Source: Epiperipatus broadwayi (Eukaryota; Onychophora; Udeonychophora; Euonychophora; Peripatidae). Taken from it: a DNA stretch of 64,000 nt. Below, one piece after another: positions 34,190 to 46,845 of this stretch (the stretch's first letter is position 1; each line of letters begins with the position of its first letter). Below the pieces are notes generated by a model. It had not been told where the DNA came from. It made no database searches and saw only the letters and a list, made by a program, of their open reading frames with translations. The stretch covers positions 3,220,536 to 3,284,535 of the forward strand of contig JAQFVV010000049.1 of the NCBI GenBank assembly GCA_028023455.1, read 5' to 3'. A program made the translations under genes and the position numbers.

Positions 34190-35341
34190 TCCAGCTTCCT
34201 CTGTAAGGAAATCTGGAACACCCATGAACAGATGCCTGTAAATGATGCATCCTGAGGGGCAACCAGGTACTAATACCAGTCACAGGTAGACAGCAAATAT
34301 TAAAGTTGCTGTATGAGAGTTCATAGTTAGAGCAAAGACACTCATCAATAGTTATATATGATGGATGAACATTAAAACAGACATAGAAAATTACATAAAA
34401 AATGTAATAATTGTCATTTATGCACTAAATCAATCCTTCCAATTTTGAAACATGGCCAAAAACTGACAAGCCATAGCAATAATTTACATAGACCACTGTG
34501 ATCTATTTGAAGTAGTGGTAGATTTATATTCAGGGAGGGCTGAATACAAAATAGTAAGAAACACTATTACATATGAAACACTGAACAGACTATATGAGAT
34601 ATTTGACCACCATGAGTTTCCCAAAATATTAGCTTCAGATAATGTAATGTCATTTACATCACAGAAGCTTGGGAAAGCAATGCAAGACTGGGGGATAAAA
34701 CACTTACTCACTTCCCATACTATCTCCAATCAAATGGACTAGCTGAAAGAGCAATGCAAAAGTGAAAATCATCTATAAGAAAAATTGATAAAAATAAAAT
34801 ACAGGACTGAGGTCTTACAGCTCCACTCCATCAACATTCAACCCCAGTTTCCAAATTTGGAAAATAACCAGCTGAATTATAATTAGGTAGAAAGCTATGC
34901 AAAAAACTAGCAAACATAGTTCTGTCAGGAGATCAAAACAAGCAGCACAGCTGTTCATATAAATTTAAACCTCTAGAAAGAGTATGGTCATGAACAAAAT
35001 AAATAACTGTTGGATACAGGGAGTTGTGATTCAGCATCATTCAAAACAAGTTGTGACAGTGCATATGAATAATGGGGAAATATTAAAGAAGCATGTAAAC
35101 TAGTTATGGAAAGTTGAAAGCATGGACCAATACCCATGTTAGTCACAACAGAAACTGATGCAAAAATGTAAAGAAAAAATAAAATGGAAACAATACCCCC
35201 GACAATAAACTTCAGTCGAGCACATCAAGAGAAAAAATAACTAGGAAGGTGGAAATTAACTCTCAACAGCATGTTAAAAGAGAAAATGAAACACCAAAGT
35301 ATCTCAGTGACTATATATTAAGTTCAAAGATTAAAAACTAA
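34190..35341 (+). mobile_element. Ty3/Gypsy-type retrotransposon pol remnant (integrase)
   Basis: Three parts of an integrase appear in order on plus in broken frames. A degraded zinc-binding part has KKCNNCHLCTKSILP (about 34391-34440). The catalytic core has VDLYSGRAEYKIV (first acidic residue), LASDNVMSFTSQKLGKAM and IKHLLTSH, then after a shift QSNGLAERAMQK carrying the catalytic Glu. The C-terminal part has GRKLCKKLANIVLSGDQN, VTVHMNNGEILKKHV (35055-35097) and ETPKYLSDYI near 35300, resembling Gypsy integrase tails. Reverse transcriptase, gag and LTRs are not recognised. Stops and shifts throughout show an old copy. Confidence 0.85.
34515..34742 (+). pseudogene. Integrase catalytic core fragment
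   Basis: This is the longest intact frame of the Gypsy remnant. VDLYS (residues 2-6) carries the first Asp of the DDE triad, LASDNVMSF the second, and the Glu lies beyond a frameshift in the QSNGLAER block near 34731. In a working element it would join cDNA to the host chromosome. Confidence 0.88.
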
Positions 35342-35369
35342 TTTCCAAATATGGGGAAAGGTGTGTGGG

Positions 35370-35371
<2 letters not shown>

Positions 35372-35411
<40 letters not shown>

Positions 35412-35412
35412 A
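35372..35412. repeat. (CA)n(TA)n microsatellite
   Basis: About eleven CA units followed directly by TA units. Confidence 0.95.
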
Positions 35413-36310
35413 TTGTAGAGTTAAAAGATTTAACTTTTAAATGCAGAACTAAAAAAATAATGAGATTAAAATAAAGACCATATTCTAATTATAGTGAAAA
35501 AGTAAAATTAGTGATAATGAGGTAAAAATGTACCTATAATAATTAAAGGACTGAGAGTCAGATTTCTGTCATTGTTAACAAAAATTTGAGTCTCATAATA
35601 GTTCATTAATTAAAGTTAACAAAATGTAAAACATTTTGGAATCCAACATGTGTATATTTAGAGAAATAACTACCTTATCTGATGAATGTGAGTACCAGCC
35701 AATCATCTGCAGGAAGAAAACAATGAAAGAAGACATGCAGGTTGGAGGAGATAAAAGACAGATAACAAAGAGCTCAAAAGGTGGATGGACTAAAATTTGG
35801 GTACTGGAAGTCACCCTTTTCTCAGTAGCTTCTAGAATAAAGAGCTTGCCTCTGGATGTGAGAAAGCAAACTAGGGACTAAACTGGTCAGAATGATCTTT
35901 ATTATTATTTTGTATGCCTACAGGCTTATGTGTATATATGTATATAAAATATAAAGTTACTCTAATAATTATTGTCAGTTAATGTATTAAGTTATTATAA
36001 GTTAGATTTATTAAATGCTCTGGATTTAACCAAAGTAGTGTTGAGTCATTATTGGCTTAAACTATTGGAATTCAGTCAGTGAACAGTAACTCTCCATGAT
36101 AAGGATCCAGGCCATAAGATTTAGTAAGGTACAAATATAACCAGATTGATATATATCACTATAATATTTTAAATAATAATAATAAAAAAATATTATTTGT
36201 ATTTAAGAAGATCAAAATAATATTTAAATATGTCTTGAATAAAATTATCATCATATCTATATATAAATGCTATAACAGAGATAGTTGTGGTTTTACTTCA
36301 TTAGCATTTG
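35413..36310. other. Spacer downstream of the Gypsy remnant
   Basis: The frame 35636-35881 (81 codons) has no recognised domain. An LTR could be expected here, but I find no matching copy upstream of pol. Confidence 0.4.
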
Positions 36311-36326
36311 AAATCAATATATATAT

Positions 36327-36597
36327 ATATAAGTGTGTGTGTGTGCTTTGCACACAGATAATGAAGCTTTTAATAGTGCTTGAAAATAAATAATATTATC
36401 CAAATGTTATCTTCACATGAATTTGCATAAAATTTGCATTAACATCATTATAGTTCTTAAATAAATTCCAGTAGCAATGAATATGGGACTATGAAATATC
36501 CCGAAAGCGCTTGGCAATAACATTTGGATATTACTCATTTTCAAGCACTATTAATAACTTCATTATCTGTGTGCAAAGCACACACACATATATATAT
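36327..36597. repeat. 270-bp palindrome carrying the PLE hairpin motif
   Basis: The arms at 36327-36410 and about 36517-36597 are reverse complements (TGTGTGCTTTGCACACAGAT and its complement; GTGCTTGAAAATxAxTAATAT). In the spacer 36477-36515 reads ATGAATATG, a GGGA/TCCC stem, then GAAAGCGCTTGGC. This is the same layout as the 3' UTR hairpin of the 17-kb PLE, with a different stem. Outer ends run into (TG)n/(TA)n. Confidence 0.8.
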
Positions 36598-36604
36598 ATA
36601 CACA

Positions 36605-38980
36605 CACAAGAGAGTAAAAATATATTAAATTAAGTAAACCCAAGATACTACTCTAAACATGAGTTTATCATAATCATGGCTTCTCTGTTAAGAATCTATG
36701 AGACTCATCTTTTTGCTAATTTGAATACTATTAGCTTTTTGGTTAATTCACAAAACATCCAATGTTTAGGGCATTCTGTCAATGGGATGCATATAAAATA
36801 TTTGTCTAACCAATAAATTGCTAAGCAATTTATCAGCAGCATTATTTTTTTTCTAATTCATATATATACAACAAACATCTTTTTATTTTACAAAAATTAA
36901 AAACAGTAAATAATTAGGGAACACACTAATAAAAAAATATCAATCAACCATATATGTATATTAACACTAAAGTCAAAACATGTTGTATGTCACTAACTAA
37001 GTAGAACTATATCGAAGATTTGTACATAAGCCTCACAAAACAATGACCTAATTTAAATCTAATCACATAGCAACCAACTGTAGAAACAAAATTAAAATTT
37101 TCATAAATGATTGTTTTAATCCCAACTGTCTGCTCAACAATAGAAAATCACGAGATTCAATGTATTAAAAAAAATTGCATGCCATATAAAAGTAGTATGA
37201 ATCTTTATACTGGTTTCTTTTTAAGATAATGGTTGAACAAAAGCTAACTTTCTTCTGCTTAAAAATTCGAATTCAAAGATGGACATATATATTCGGATTT
37301 AAATCTTTTTAAAACAATATTAAAAATTATCAGAAGTCAAACTTTCAAAGTAACTAAATCAATTGGAAGAAGTAATAAAAAAAAAGGATTTTATTATTTT
37401 GTGTTTAAGAAACGTTAATTTTATTAGCTTAAAAAGAAGTAAAACAAAATAACTAATTGTTTTCTTATATTATATATATACATGTCTACTAAATACCTGA
37501 TTAAAACCAAATCAACTAATATATATATATAGGGAATATAAAGCTCCGTTAATATGTGTATACATCTGAGTCGCATCTAGAGACATCAATATCAAAATAA
37601 TTAAATATTTTTTTATTTAAAATTTATAAATATTAACCTTTATAGACGCTTCTCAGAAATATACGTATAGTTTATATACATGTGACAAAAAAAAAAGGGA
37701 GCAGGATGAAACGTGGGTTGTGGTAGAACAGTGAAACTCGATCTTGAACTAAGATCGATTGTTTCATTGTATATAAGAAACTTAATAGTTAACTGAATGT
37801 GATATGATTTTAATAACAAAATATCACTTCATGATTTTATTAGTGGAAATAGTGTTCATGTCTTTTGAAGTAGAAATCGAAATATAATTAAGTCCTAACA
37901 CTCATATCTGCTTAAAATTATTAATAGGCTTGCAAAAGACTTTTGATACATTGTATAGTAACAAACAATTTTAAAAAAATGTATTTTTTTTAAATACTGT
38001 TTTATATATAATATTACAGTGCACTAAAATATATATTAGTTTATTGTTCAAATATGAAGAATAAATCTTAAAAGAATGACCTATTTTATATTTAGATCTC
38101 TTTTATTTAAGAAACTATAATCAGATTTAATACGATTTCTAAACATTTATAAGTAACCCAAACTTTTTATTGTAAGTTAATATTTAATCACTGAAAAAAC
38201 ACAAATTTATATACTTTGAAAACAAACTTCTTTTTGGAAATTGAAATTTCTATTTATCGTGTCACGTGGAATTCTTAATAATTCTAAATATGAAAAAAAA
38301 ATATGTAGAAAAATAAAAGAGAGTGAAATTTCATAGAACAAATTGTTTTAAGGTTATAAATTTTAGCAATATTAAAGTGATAGCAGAAAAGGATATAGAA
38401 TAATGTGCAAGAAATATGACTATCAATTAAATTAAGTGCACGGAAAGAAAAATCATTTAAAATAACGTCAATAATACTGATGAAAGTATACTAAACTTAA
38501 TCTGCTTATATTAGCATTAATTGGACTTTTTTCCATCATTAAAATTATTTTTCGTGATAAATTTTATGGTTAATAAAATTCATTTTTTGTGCTAAAATTT
38601 CTATTTCAGAATTGTGGAATTTGTGCACACACACTATGTTATTGTGTGCCATGGGACACAACTATTATGATATATATATAAAACCTTGATATTTCTATTA
38701 TTAATAATACGAAAATACTATAACAAAGATATACTATGACACAGTTTTGATCTTACTGCTATTAAGATAATTGTGAAGAAAAAAATGAATAGAAAATGTA
38801 CGATCAAAAAAGTGTGTTTTATTGCATAAAATGGATATTGAATGAGCCAAAAAGTTAATAGTATTCAAATTAGCAAAAAGATGAATCTCATAGATTCTTA
38901 ACAGAGAAGCCATGATTATGATACCCTCATGTGAGAATATCTTGGGTTTACTTAATTTAATATATTTTTACTCTCTGTTA
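36605..38980. repeat. Pair of about 140-bp inverted repeats 2.1 kb apart
   Basis: 36608-36750 (AGAGAGTAAAAATATATTAA, AAGTAAACCCAAGATA, GAATCTATGAGA) is matched as reverse complement by 38842-38980 at close to 90% by eye. The intervening 2.1 kb has no ORF or domain. It could be a long non-autonomous element with terminal inverted repeats or two unrelated insertions of one repeat; no target-site duplication was found. Confidence 0.7.
37731..37767. repeat. Compact two-stem hairpin
   Basis: GTGAAAC pairs with GTTTCAT, and CGATCTT with AAGATCG around the loop GAACT. It shares its outer stem and layout with 30489-30527, but the flanks are not similar. Confidence 0.55.
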
Positions 38981-41900
38981 TAATATATATATATATATAT
39001 TGTAAGAGCTGGGGCATTTACTCAAGAGATAGGGGAGTGCATATTACCATGGTCAGACTTTGGGTCTTCGGATAGGATGCAAATGGTTACATAATGAAAT
39101 ACATACCCATGATTCTATCTACTTCCAATATACTAGCTCTGCATGTTTTTGTTAACATACATACAATTTGGATCAGTTCATCCAATTTTCATCCTCTTCT
39201 GGCCTTGTTATACCACAGTATTTGAACTCAGAGAGTAATTGCTTTGATTCTCTTATCAGGGAACAAAATCACACTAATTAGCAGTTGTCACACCCCTATA
39301 CAGGTGATAATTGATTACCATAACCCTATAAGCATATCCAAATACCATAAGATATAGAACAAAATATGTATGTGTGTATATGTATATCTTAAAAGTTATC
39401 ATAACAATTGACATGAATATATCTATTTATTTTCTTTAAAATAATAGGGATAATATTAATAGGTATAAGAATAATTATGATAATAATGCTTGTAATGGAT
39501 ATATGAATAATGATGAGAATAATGCTGATGGTGGATATGGGAATAATGATGAACTAAGAGACCAGATTAAAATAATTACATTAACATTTATTAATAACAA
39601 AAATAAAATAACAAATATTTATTCATTCTGAATCATGTTATCTGTTATGTTAAGGATGAGCTTCTACCACAGTGTTATCTAATAGTAATATATAAAATAA
39701 ATAAAAAATTCTTATCCCTCAACCCATGGTAGAAATTTATGCAGTTGACCAATTATCTACAAAGATGAATATATAATATTGATATACACATAATCTTGAT
39801 TCTAACTGGGTAATCAATACTATATACAGATGCATTATAAAAAAAATAATTGTTGTCTAGTTATATCAATGGTCCTGAATCTTCTTGGAACTCCCCTCTA
39901 TTTATAAATGTTTTTAACATTAAGAAGAAGAAAAATATTCATACAAGGTGGTTAAATCAGTTACACGAAAGAAACATATAACTAAGGTTAATTAACAATA
40001 AACAAACCAACATCAACTCTGTCATAATTTATAATATTCTGCATAATGTGAGATAATTCTGAAAACTCTTACCTTTTATTTAACATTATGCTGCCAAGGT
40101 CAGTTGGGTTGGGAAGTCAATCTGCTCTAGATTTTATTTAATACAAATAAAGAAAAAAAATTATCTAGTTAAATCTAATACCCCCCCCCCTTTTGCCCAC
40201 ATAATGAACTTTTTCCAAAAATGTTGACACATTTGGTTCCAAGTGTGGAAATGAAAATATAAAGAAAAATTTATAATATACAAAAAAAAAAAAACAGTAA
40301 TCACAATTTTTATCCCACTATATTAGTTAAAGTTTGATGAGTCTGTTGGAAATGTTAGGGAAGTTTCTTTGGATGATGATGAAATACCGCTCCCAAAGAA
40401 GAGTGGCAATCTCTTGTTTGGACTAAAAGACAATGTTGTAAATAATTTTGTACTTTTTTTCTTAATTATATTTTTAATAATTTGTAATTATTTTTGTTGC
40501 TAATTAATTTGTAATTATTTTTCTTCATATAAATTACACGAAAATTCAAGATGGAAGATGCAATCATTGACTGTCCAAGAATAATTAAAGGGGTAGGAAC
40601 ATTACTTTGTTTCATGGTTTTAAAGGAATTTTTAAATTAAAGTTAATCAAAGTAAAATTTAAAACAAAGCTAATTGATTTTAGTTAGCTGTTAACATTTT
40701 TATCAAATCTATTTCCAATCTGGAAATTGATTTGAATTTATTTTTGGACAGTTATCTAGTGAGTGCATCTCCAACAACAATAGAGAAAATATTTCTGTAA
40801 ATTAAAGATTCAATTAGAGTTAAGAAATTTAATTAAAAACATTCTTTGAATAACTCAAAACTGGTATAAATAAGGCTAAAAATCTATTGTGGGAGAGTTT
40901 GGTCAATAGTCGCTAGCTGACTCCACATTGGTTTGATTTTTGAAATAGTTTTAAGTAGAGAGGCCTAAGCCACCTTCCCCACCACCTTCAGCTTAACTCT
41001 CTGCCATGTGTAGCTCCTATCACTCAAGAGTGCCCATGCCATCAAAAAACCACTGAGGTCAAGAAACATGATTTAAAATCAAAGAATAATGCCTACCACA
41101 GAAGATTAGTCAGTACTTTATTCTGTAGAATCCTGAGATAACAAGCCAAAGTCATTATAATCATATTACCTGAATTCTAACTCTTTAAAATTAATGTTCT
41201 CTTTATTTTGAATCTCTTTTAACTCACCAATCAGTGAGTATGTTAAATTAATAATTATTTTCTTTGTATCAATTCTCTTCTATCTAAAATAATACTACTG
41301 TAAAACTTTTCATCCAACTCATGCTTCTTATTATTTTTATAGTTTAGTGTGGTTAAAATTTATTTTTAATGATATTTTTATATTTTTCACTTAATTTGAT
41401 TTGTAAATGCCAATCAAACCCGGTCTTATGAATTTTTCTATATCCTGTTGTGGAATAGAAAGGGGATGGGTTAATGAATTTTTGTTATTTATTTCTAAAT
41501 AGCTCCTAAGATTGAGTTCATCTTTTAAATGAATATATGCTTTTAAAACTATTTTATCATAAGTTTATATAAAATGTATAAATACTTTTCAATCTGGGGT
41601 GGATATTGGTGTCCGTTAATTTTACTGATTTCTTTATTGATCATCATCACCAAAGAGGCTAGCGACCCTATTCTATTTTGTTTTTGCATTTTTAAGTGCA
41701 TGAATTTTAGTTTTTTTTATATGTTAAACAGAATAGTATTGATTCAAAAAGGGGGAGCAATGCACGCTTCATTAATTATAATTTTAACTTCTGATAAATG
41801 ACTTTATCTTACATGGATCATTATTTTAACATATCATTACATATTTGTTAAACCACTTAAGGCTTTATTTTAATATTTAAACCCAATGATTTTATATTCT

Positions 41901-42986
41901 TATAATAGCATTGCTGGTATATGTCAGAAATTATTAATAAGCCACATAGGGCTTTGATCTGATTCATCTGTACCTCATTCCAGGGATTCACGATCATCTT
42001 CGTTTGTCATTCTTCTTTTTAAAATATATATTTATATACTGCATTGATTTGTGGATATCTCATGCCAGGGATTTGAAGCCTTCCACCTTTGTTATTGTTC
42101 TCATTCATAATAGGGTCTAAGTCTACTCCTGGAACATGCAGGTTAGTGTAGTTGAAGCTATGCATGGCTCTACCATGATCCTGCCCATAGCAACTTCCTA
42201 CCTACCTTTTTCTTTTGGTACCACTTAGCATGAAGCTGGCATGCCACCTTAATAATCAGAGAATGACATTTTCTTGGCCAAAGTTGCCACATTCTCTCTC
42301 ACTGACATAATGCTAGCACCGCAATTTCCTATGTCTCATTTTCTAGCTGTTTAACAAAATAAACCATAATGATATGTGATAATAAAATGTTTTTCTCTTT
42401 AAATATTTTTCGTTGGAGTTTTAAATCCAACTTCTCATGAAGCTGCCCTCCCCTTTATTGAATTAAGCCATTTTCACATTGATAGAGTTGCGAAATATTC
42501 GATTGCTAAATGTCGAAAATGTGTAATAAATAAATGTTTCAGTATACTTATGAATCACAATGTATTCTCATTTTATTGTTATAAATAAATGCTATAAATG
42601 AAAATAAAGCTATGTATCAAATGCCAAGGGCATCCTTTGAAGTCGTATAAACAGTGAAACTCTATTGTATCCGTAAATGTTTAAACGTCCACCAACCATC
42701 CAGATAAATCTATTTTTATAATATTGAATAAAATCCTATTTCCAAATATATGTTCAGTATTGAAACTCTGCACTAAAATGATATTTGTTAAAATAAAAAT
42801 AATTGTATCAAGATTGTCAAATATTTGTAACCAAAATAATATTTAAACTGCATGACATTGATTATATATATATAAAATCATCTTGAATTTTGATCAAAAT
42901 AAATATTTATAATTTTAAAACTTAATCCAGTGTTTGAATCTCATTAACATATTTATGTATGCTTTTAACTTATATATTGGGTTCAC
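38981..42986. other. Long spacer with small GC-richer patches, no gene seen
   Basis: Patches near 40.9-41.08 kb and 41.98-42.35 kb are richer in G+C and may be old dispersed repeats, but I cannot classify them. A C11-type run lies at about 40182-40192. The plus frame at 41574-41801 shows no domain. Confidence 0.45.
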
Positions 42987-43283
42987 TCAATCTCTCATCA
43001 TCATCATCCCCAGCTGAGTTCTCATGCAAAATATTATATCACTGAGCCAGGATAGAATGAATTCATGTGGTATCACCATAGGTGTTGTCTGTAGTAGTGT
43101 TATAGATTTGGGGAATGGGCAAATAGGTTGGAATTCAGGATTGCTCTTGACCTGTGTATCATGGGCATGATTGGATTCGGGGTACTTTTGCTCAGATTTT
43201 AAATCTTGTTGGATGGACATACATTTTTGACCGGTACAATATACCACTTTGAATTTGATCTTGTAAATTATTAGTTTTATCAT
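42987..43283 (-). CDS. 98-codon ORF in a GC-richer patch, unidentified
   Basis: The minus frame includes QDLKSEQKYPESNHAHDTQV and FPKSITLLQTTPMVIPHEFI, of ordinary protein-like composition. It lacks any recognised motif and ends in a run of Met from an ATG triplet repeat (ATCATCATC on plus). It could be a fossil repeat ORF or an exon. No convincing splice sites were found. Confidence 0.2.
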   Translation of the reverse strand: MIKLIIYKIKFKVVYCTGQKCMSIQQDLKSEQKYPESNHAHDTQVKSNPEFQPICPFPKSITLLQTTPMVIPHEFILSWLSDIIFCMRTQLGMMMMRD

Positions 43284-44379
43284 TTGAGGTACTCTGATAA
43301 TTTTCCTGACTGATTGATATGACTATCCAATGAATATTGTTTATAATTATTAAATATATACTTATTTAGAGGATATGCAATGTTGTAGTATCCAAATTAT
43401 TAGTTAAAATAAAAATTGATCTAGGAGACCTAAACTCTGGTGTCCATTATTCTATCACTGCACTTTTAGTTTGAATATAATAATTGATACAATTAATAAA
43501 ATTATTTATGCAAAAATTATAAATGTAATATAAGTTATATACAGTACAAGAGACAGACTAAATTACTAAAATAAGTAATTCAGTGTATAATTATTTGATG
43601 TACTTCATACAAAAAGTATGTATATGTGTTAATACTATTAGTAGATACTCAAGGATAAAGTCAATAATCTAATTGTTGAATATATTACAAATTACAATCA
43701 CTAAATATAACTTTAAACCCCAATCCCCTTTAATGTTTATGAGAATTATTTTCATTTTAATATCACAAAGTTTTTATGATAAATTCTATTAAAGAAATGG
43801 GAATAAATTTATGGTTAATTATATTAGTTATTAAATAAATATATATATTTTTTTTAAGAAACTATTTATATCTAAAAATTAAGCATAAACTTTAACCCTT
43901 AAACCGCTAATTATATTATTGGTTGTATGAGGTAAAAATCAAATCTTTTAATTGGCCAACTCACAAACTGAAGACAAAGCCTATTGTTAAAACATATTCG
44001 CCTATAATATTAAATTCAACTCAGATACGTTTATAAAAAGTATATTACTATTTTTTCAGGTTATGAAGAGAACGAAAGTTTTTTCAAAAATAAATTGCTA
44101 TTTATTTATTCTAAAATATTCAATTTCGGCAACATAAAAGCTATAATATAAACAAAAAGGTCAACTTTTACGTTATAGAAAAGTAAATATTTCTTTTACT
44201 AAATCTTAAATATTTTTACTAAAATCTTCAATATTTTTCGAAAATAATTTTGTTTTTTTAGTATTCTCTCTGAAAATAATTTGTAATTTCTCAAAATATT
44301 CTTTTATAATACTTTACATCATATTCGAAATGAAAATCTCAGCGTTTTTCTTTATTTTCTTTGATCAGGCGGTTTCTTT
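43284..44379. other. AT-rich spacer
   Basis: No gene or repeat recognised. Confidence 0.5.
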
Positions 44380-44640
44380 GTTCTTTCCAGCCAATCAGAA
44401 TGTCTTTTTCGGCTGAGAGCATGCTAAGAACCAATCACAATTAATGTTCTTTCTTTGTTTAGGTTTAAATGCGTTTTTTTTTATTTTTTACTTGCAAAAT
44501 AATTCGGAAGAGGGCACCATCTTACAGAACTTTTAAAAACCTATTCAATACCTGTCAAACGAATATTTTAGCATAAGAACTGGCAGAGTTAGAGTGACGT
44601 CAGATGTCGACGAGGAGCTTCGTAAGAGGCGGGAAAAGGG
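44380..44640. promoter_or_regulatory. Promoter-like cluster: two CCAAT boxes, ETS, YY1-like, CRE, E2F
   Basis: Within 260 bp of otherwise AT-rich DNA lie GCCAATCAG (CCAAT at 44391) and ACCAATCAC (CCAAT at 44431). There is TTCGGAAG (ETS-like, 44503-44510), CACCATCTT (44516-44524, complement AAGATGGTG, YY1-like), the perfect CRE TGACGTCA (44595-44602), and GGCGGGAAAA (44628-44637, an exact E2F-type site). CpGs cluster at 44598-44632. Such combinations mark TATA-less, often bidirectional promoters of widely expressed or cell-cycle genes in animals. I cannot see which gene or direction it would drive; no coding exon follows closely on either side. Confidence 0.5.
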
Positions 44641-45580
44641 TTAATGTCTGTCAGTTTAAAACATCTCTCTTTCATTGTAACAAATATTTTTTTTTTATAG
44701 GCACTTGACCTATATCAATTATTCTGTCTGAAAAAATATCTCACTACATAGTACTTATTACATCTGTTTGCTATAAACATAGTTTCAAATACAAACTGAA
44801 TGAATTTAAAATTCTTTTTGGAAACAAATATCCATGTCAAAACCAACCCAGTCAAATATCTAGCACTGGTATATAAATTGATATTAATCTATTTTATCAG
44901 GGTTGATATTGGTTTGTCCTTATCTTGCAAAAATACAGTGAATCCACAAACTATACAGTATCTAGCTACATGATGTCAATTATACACTATTCAAAGAACA
45001 ACATAAATAAACAAGCAAGAAAACCATTAGAATTCACAAATTTTACAATATTTGACTAGCTATTTTTTATTTTTTTCTTTAAAAAAAAAAAAAGAAAAAT
45101 TTGTAAATAAAATTTACAATATGCCAGAAGCCATTTTTAGAGTTTTGTACACAATTATATATATATTAATATTTTTTGTTAAAATTTATATTGAAAGCAC
45201 ATACATTTGATTCTTTGTTTATTCTCCTTTCCAAATTTGATATGCAGTATTTTGTGGAATAAAATATTTTCTGAACAGATTGCTAAAGTTTTATAAATTT
45301 TGGAGCATGCTAAAAGTTGATACTGACTTATAAGTCAAACCAATTAGAGAGATTCAAATTTTTTGATAACAAAACCATCATTTATAGTGATGAAAGTCAG
45401 ATATTTCACTATTTACTTAATTTTAAAAATAAAAAACATGATACTTTTTCCCTCTCATTCTTATTGTTTCATTAAATGGATGAATAAACACACATTGAAT
45501 AAAATATATGTAAACATGTTCCCTCAATTTATTATTAATAAGAATATTATTATTTTTAAAATTGATTTAAGAAGATTGCT
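44641..45580. other. AT-rich spacer
   Basis: No coding exon recognised. The plus frame 45363-45584 looks like noise. Confidence 0.45.
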
Positions 45581-45985
45581 TTGACAACAGATTGAAATTG
45601 TTGATGGTTAATGATATTAGTATTGTTTAAGTGTTAACTGCTTTCGTGTATTTACATAAAATTCCTGTTTAGCCTTAAACATTATTAGATTTATTATATA
45701 AGTAATACATGGTTAGAATGCAATTTGAAAGTTATAATTGAGTATTTGTTAGTCTGCTTTCAGAACAGATTGTACTTACCTGTTTAATGCAGTATATTTA
45801 AACTTCTTTGTTTTAATAATTTCATTCTCTGTAGTAAAGTTGCAATCTTTAGTATCTATATAAATCTATTTGACTATAAATAAAGGAATATTTCCATATT
45901 TATTGAGTGAAGAAAATTGCTTTGACAATAGATTGAGATTGTTGATTGTTAGTGATATTGGTATTGTTTAAGTGCTGACTGCTTT
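45578..45985. repeat. Direct repeat, about 75-bp copies 340 bp apart
   Basis: ATTGCTTTGACAA(C/T)AGATTGA and TATTGTTTAAGTG(T/C)TxACTGCTTTC occur at about 45577-45647 and 45917-45987 in the same orientation. The second ends in a (TA)n(TG)n tract (45988-46020). No ORF. Confidence 0.75.
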
Positions 45986-45986
45986 C

Positions 45987-45987
<1 letters not shown>

Positions 45988-46019
<32 letters not shown>

Positions 46020-46022
46020 CGT
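45988..46022. repeat. (TA)n(TG)n microsatellite
   Basis: Alternating TA units pass into TG units with one CG step. Confidence 0.9.
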
Positions 46023-46747
46023 GCATGTGTTGGCTTTATATAAATGTGCATATTGAAAATTATTGTACATTTACAGTCTGTTTTTTTAATCAATGTTTAT
46101 CCACAAAACATGAGCTAGTATATGTTATATTTATTTGTATACAAAATGGCTTTAAAGCCAAATGTAGTACTATCGTTAGATATTCATTTGTTAATACTAA
46201 ATAAGATCATGTTGATCATGAATTGATTATTTTTAAAAAGTATTTCTCTTGCTTAGCATATTTGTAGATATTGAAAAATCTTCAAGCTTCATTCTGGATT
46301 GAACCCTATGTTATGAGATTCAATAATAAAATATAAAATAATTAATCCATTACATACAAAAATCTTCTGCAACAGCCCTTCATTAAAGAATATTTAAAAA
46401 ATAATAGTTCACAGGAGACCTGCCTAATCATGAACATTTGAACATTGTCATTTTTTTTTACTATTTGTTAATATATACGTTGCTCATTTGTTGAACAACA
46501 TCAGATGCTTATCTGAGATGACTATGGAACAGTTATTTGCAAAAATAATTCAAGCTTTTTAAAAAAAATTAAAGTTCATTAAGTCTGAGTTTAAACTCAG
46601 ATCATATGTGAATGCATAATGTTAATCTTAAGGCAGAATAATATATTAGATACTATGTTACAACTTCTGTATAACGAACTTATATTTGTCACAAGATTGA
46701 TTTTAGATTTCTGTTAAATAGATAAATAATCGAATGCTTTTACTGAT
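46023..46747. other. AT-rich spacer
   Basis: No gene recognised. Confidence 0.5.
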
Positions 46748-46845
46748 TAAGATTTGTGATGGAGCTGGAACCATGATTCGTGAAATCTGAACTCCAAAAT
46801 CTGCTGCTCTACCATGGCACCAAGCCACACTGTATTACATTATTG
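46748..46845 (-). repeat. tRNA-like SINE fragment
   Basis: Read on minus: TTGGTGCCATGGTAGAGCA resembles a Pol III A-box region, and GGTTCCAGCTCC about 45 nt later resembles a B-box (GGTTCGAnTCC). No clean cloverleaf folds, so a SINE head or tRNA pseudogene is more likely than a working tRNA. Confidence 0.55.
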
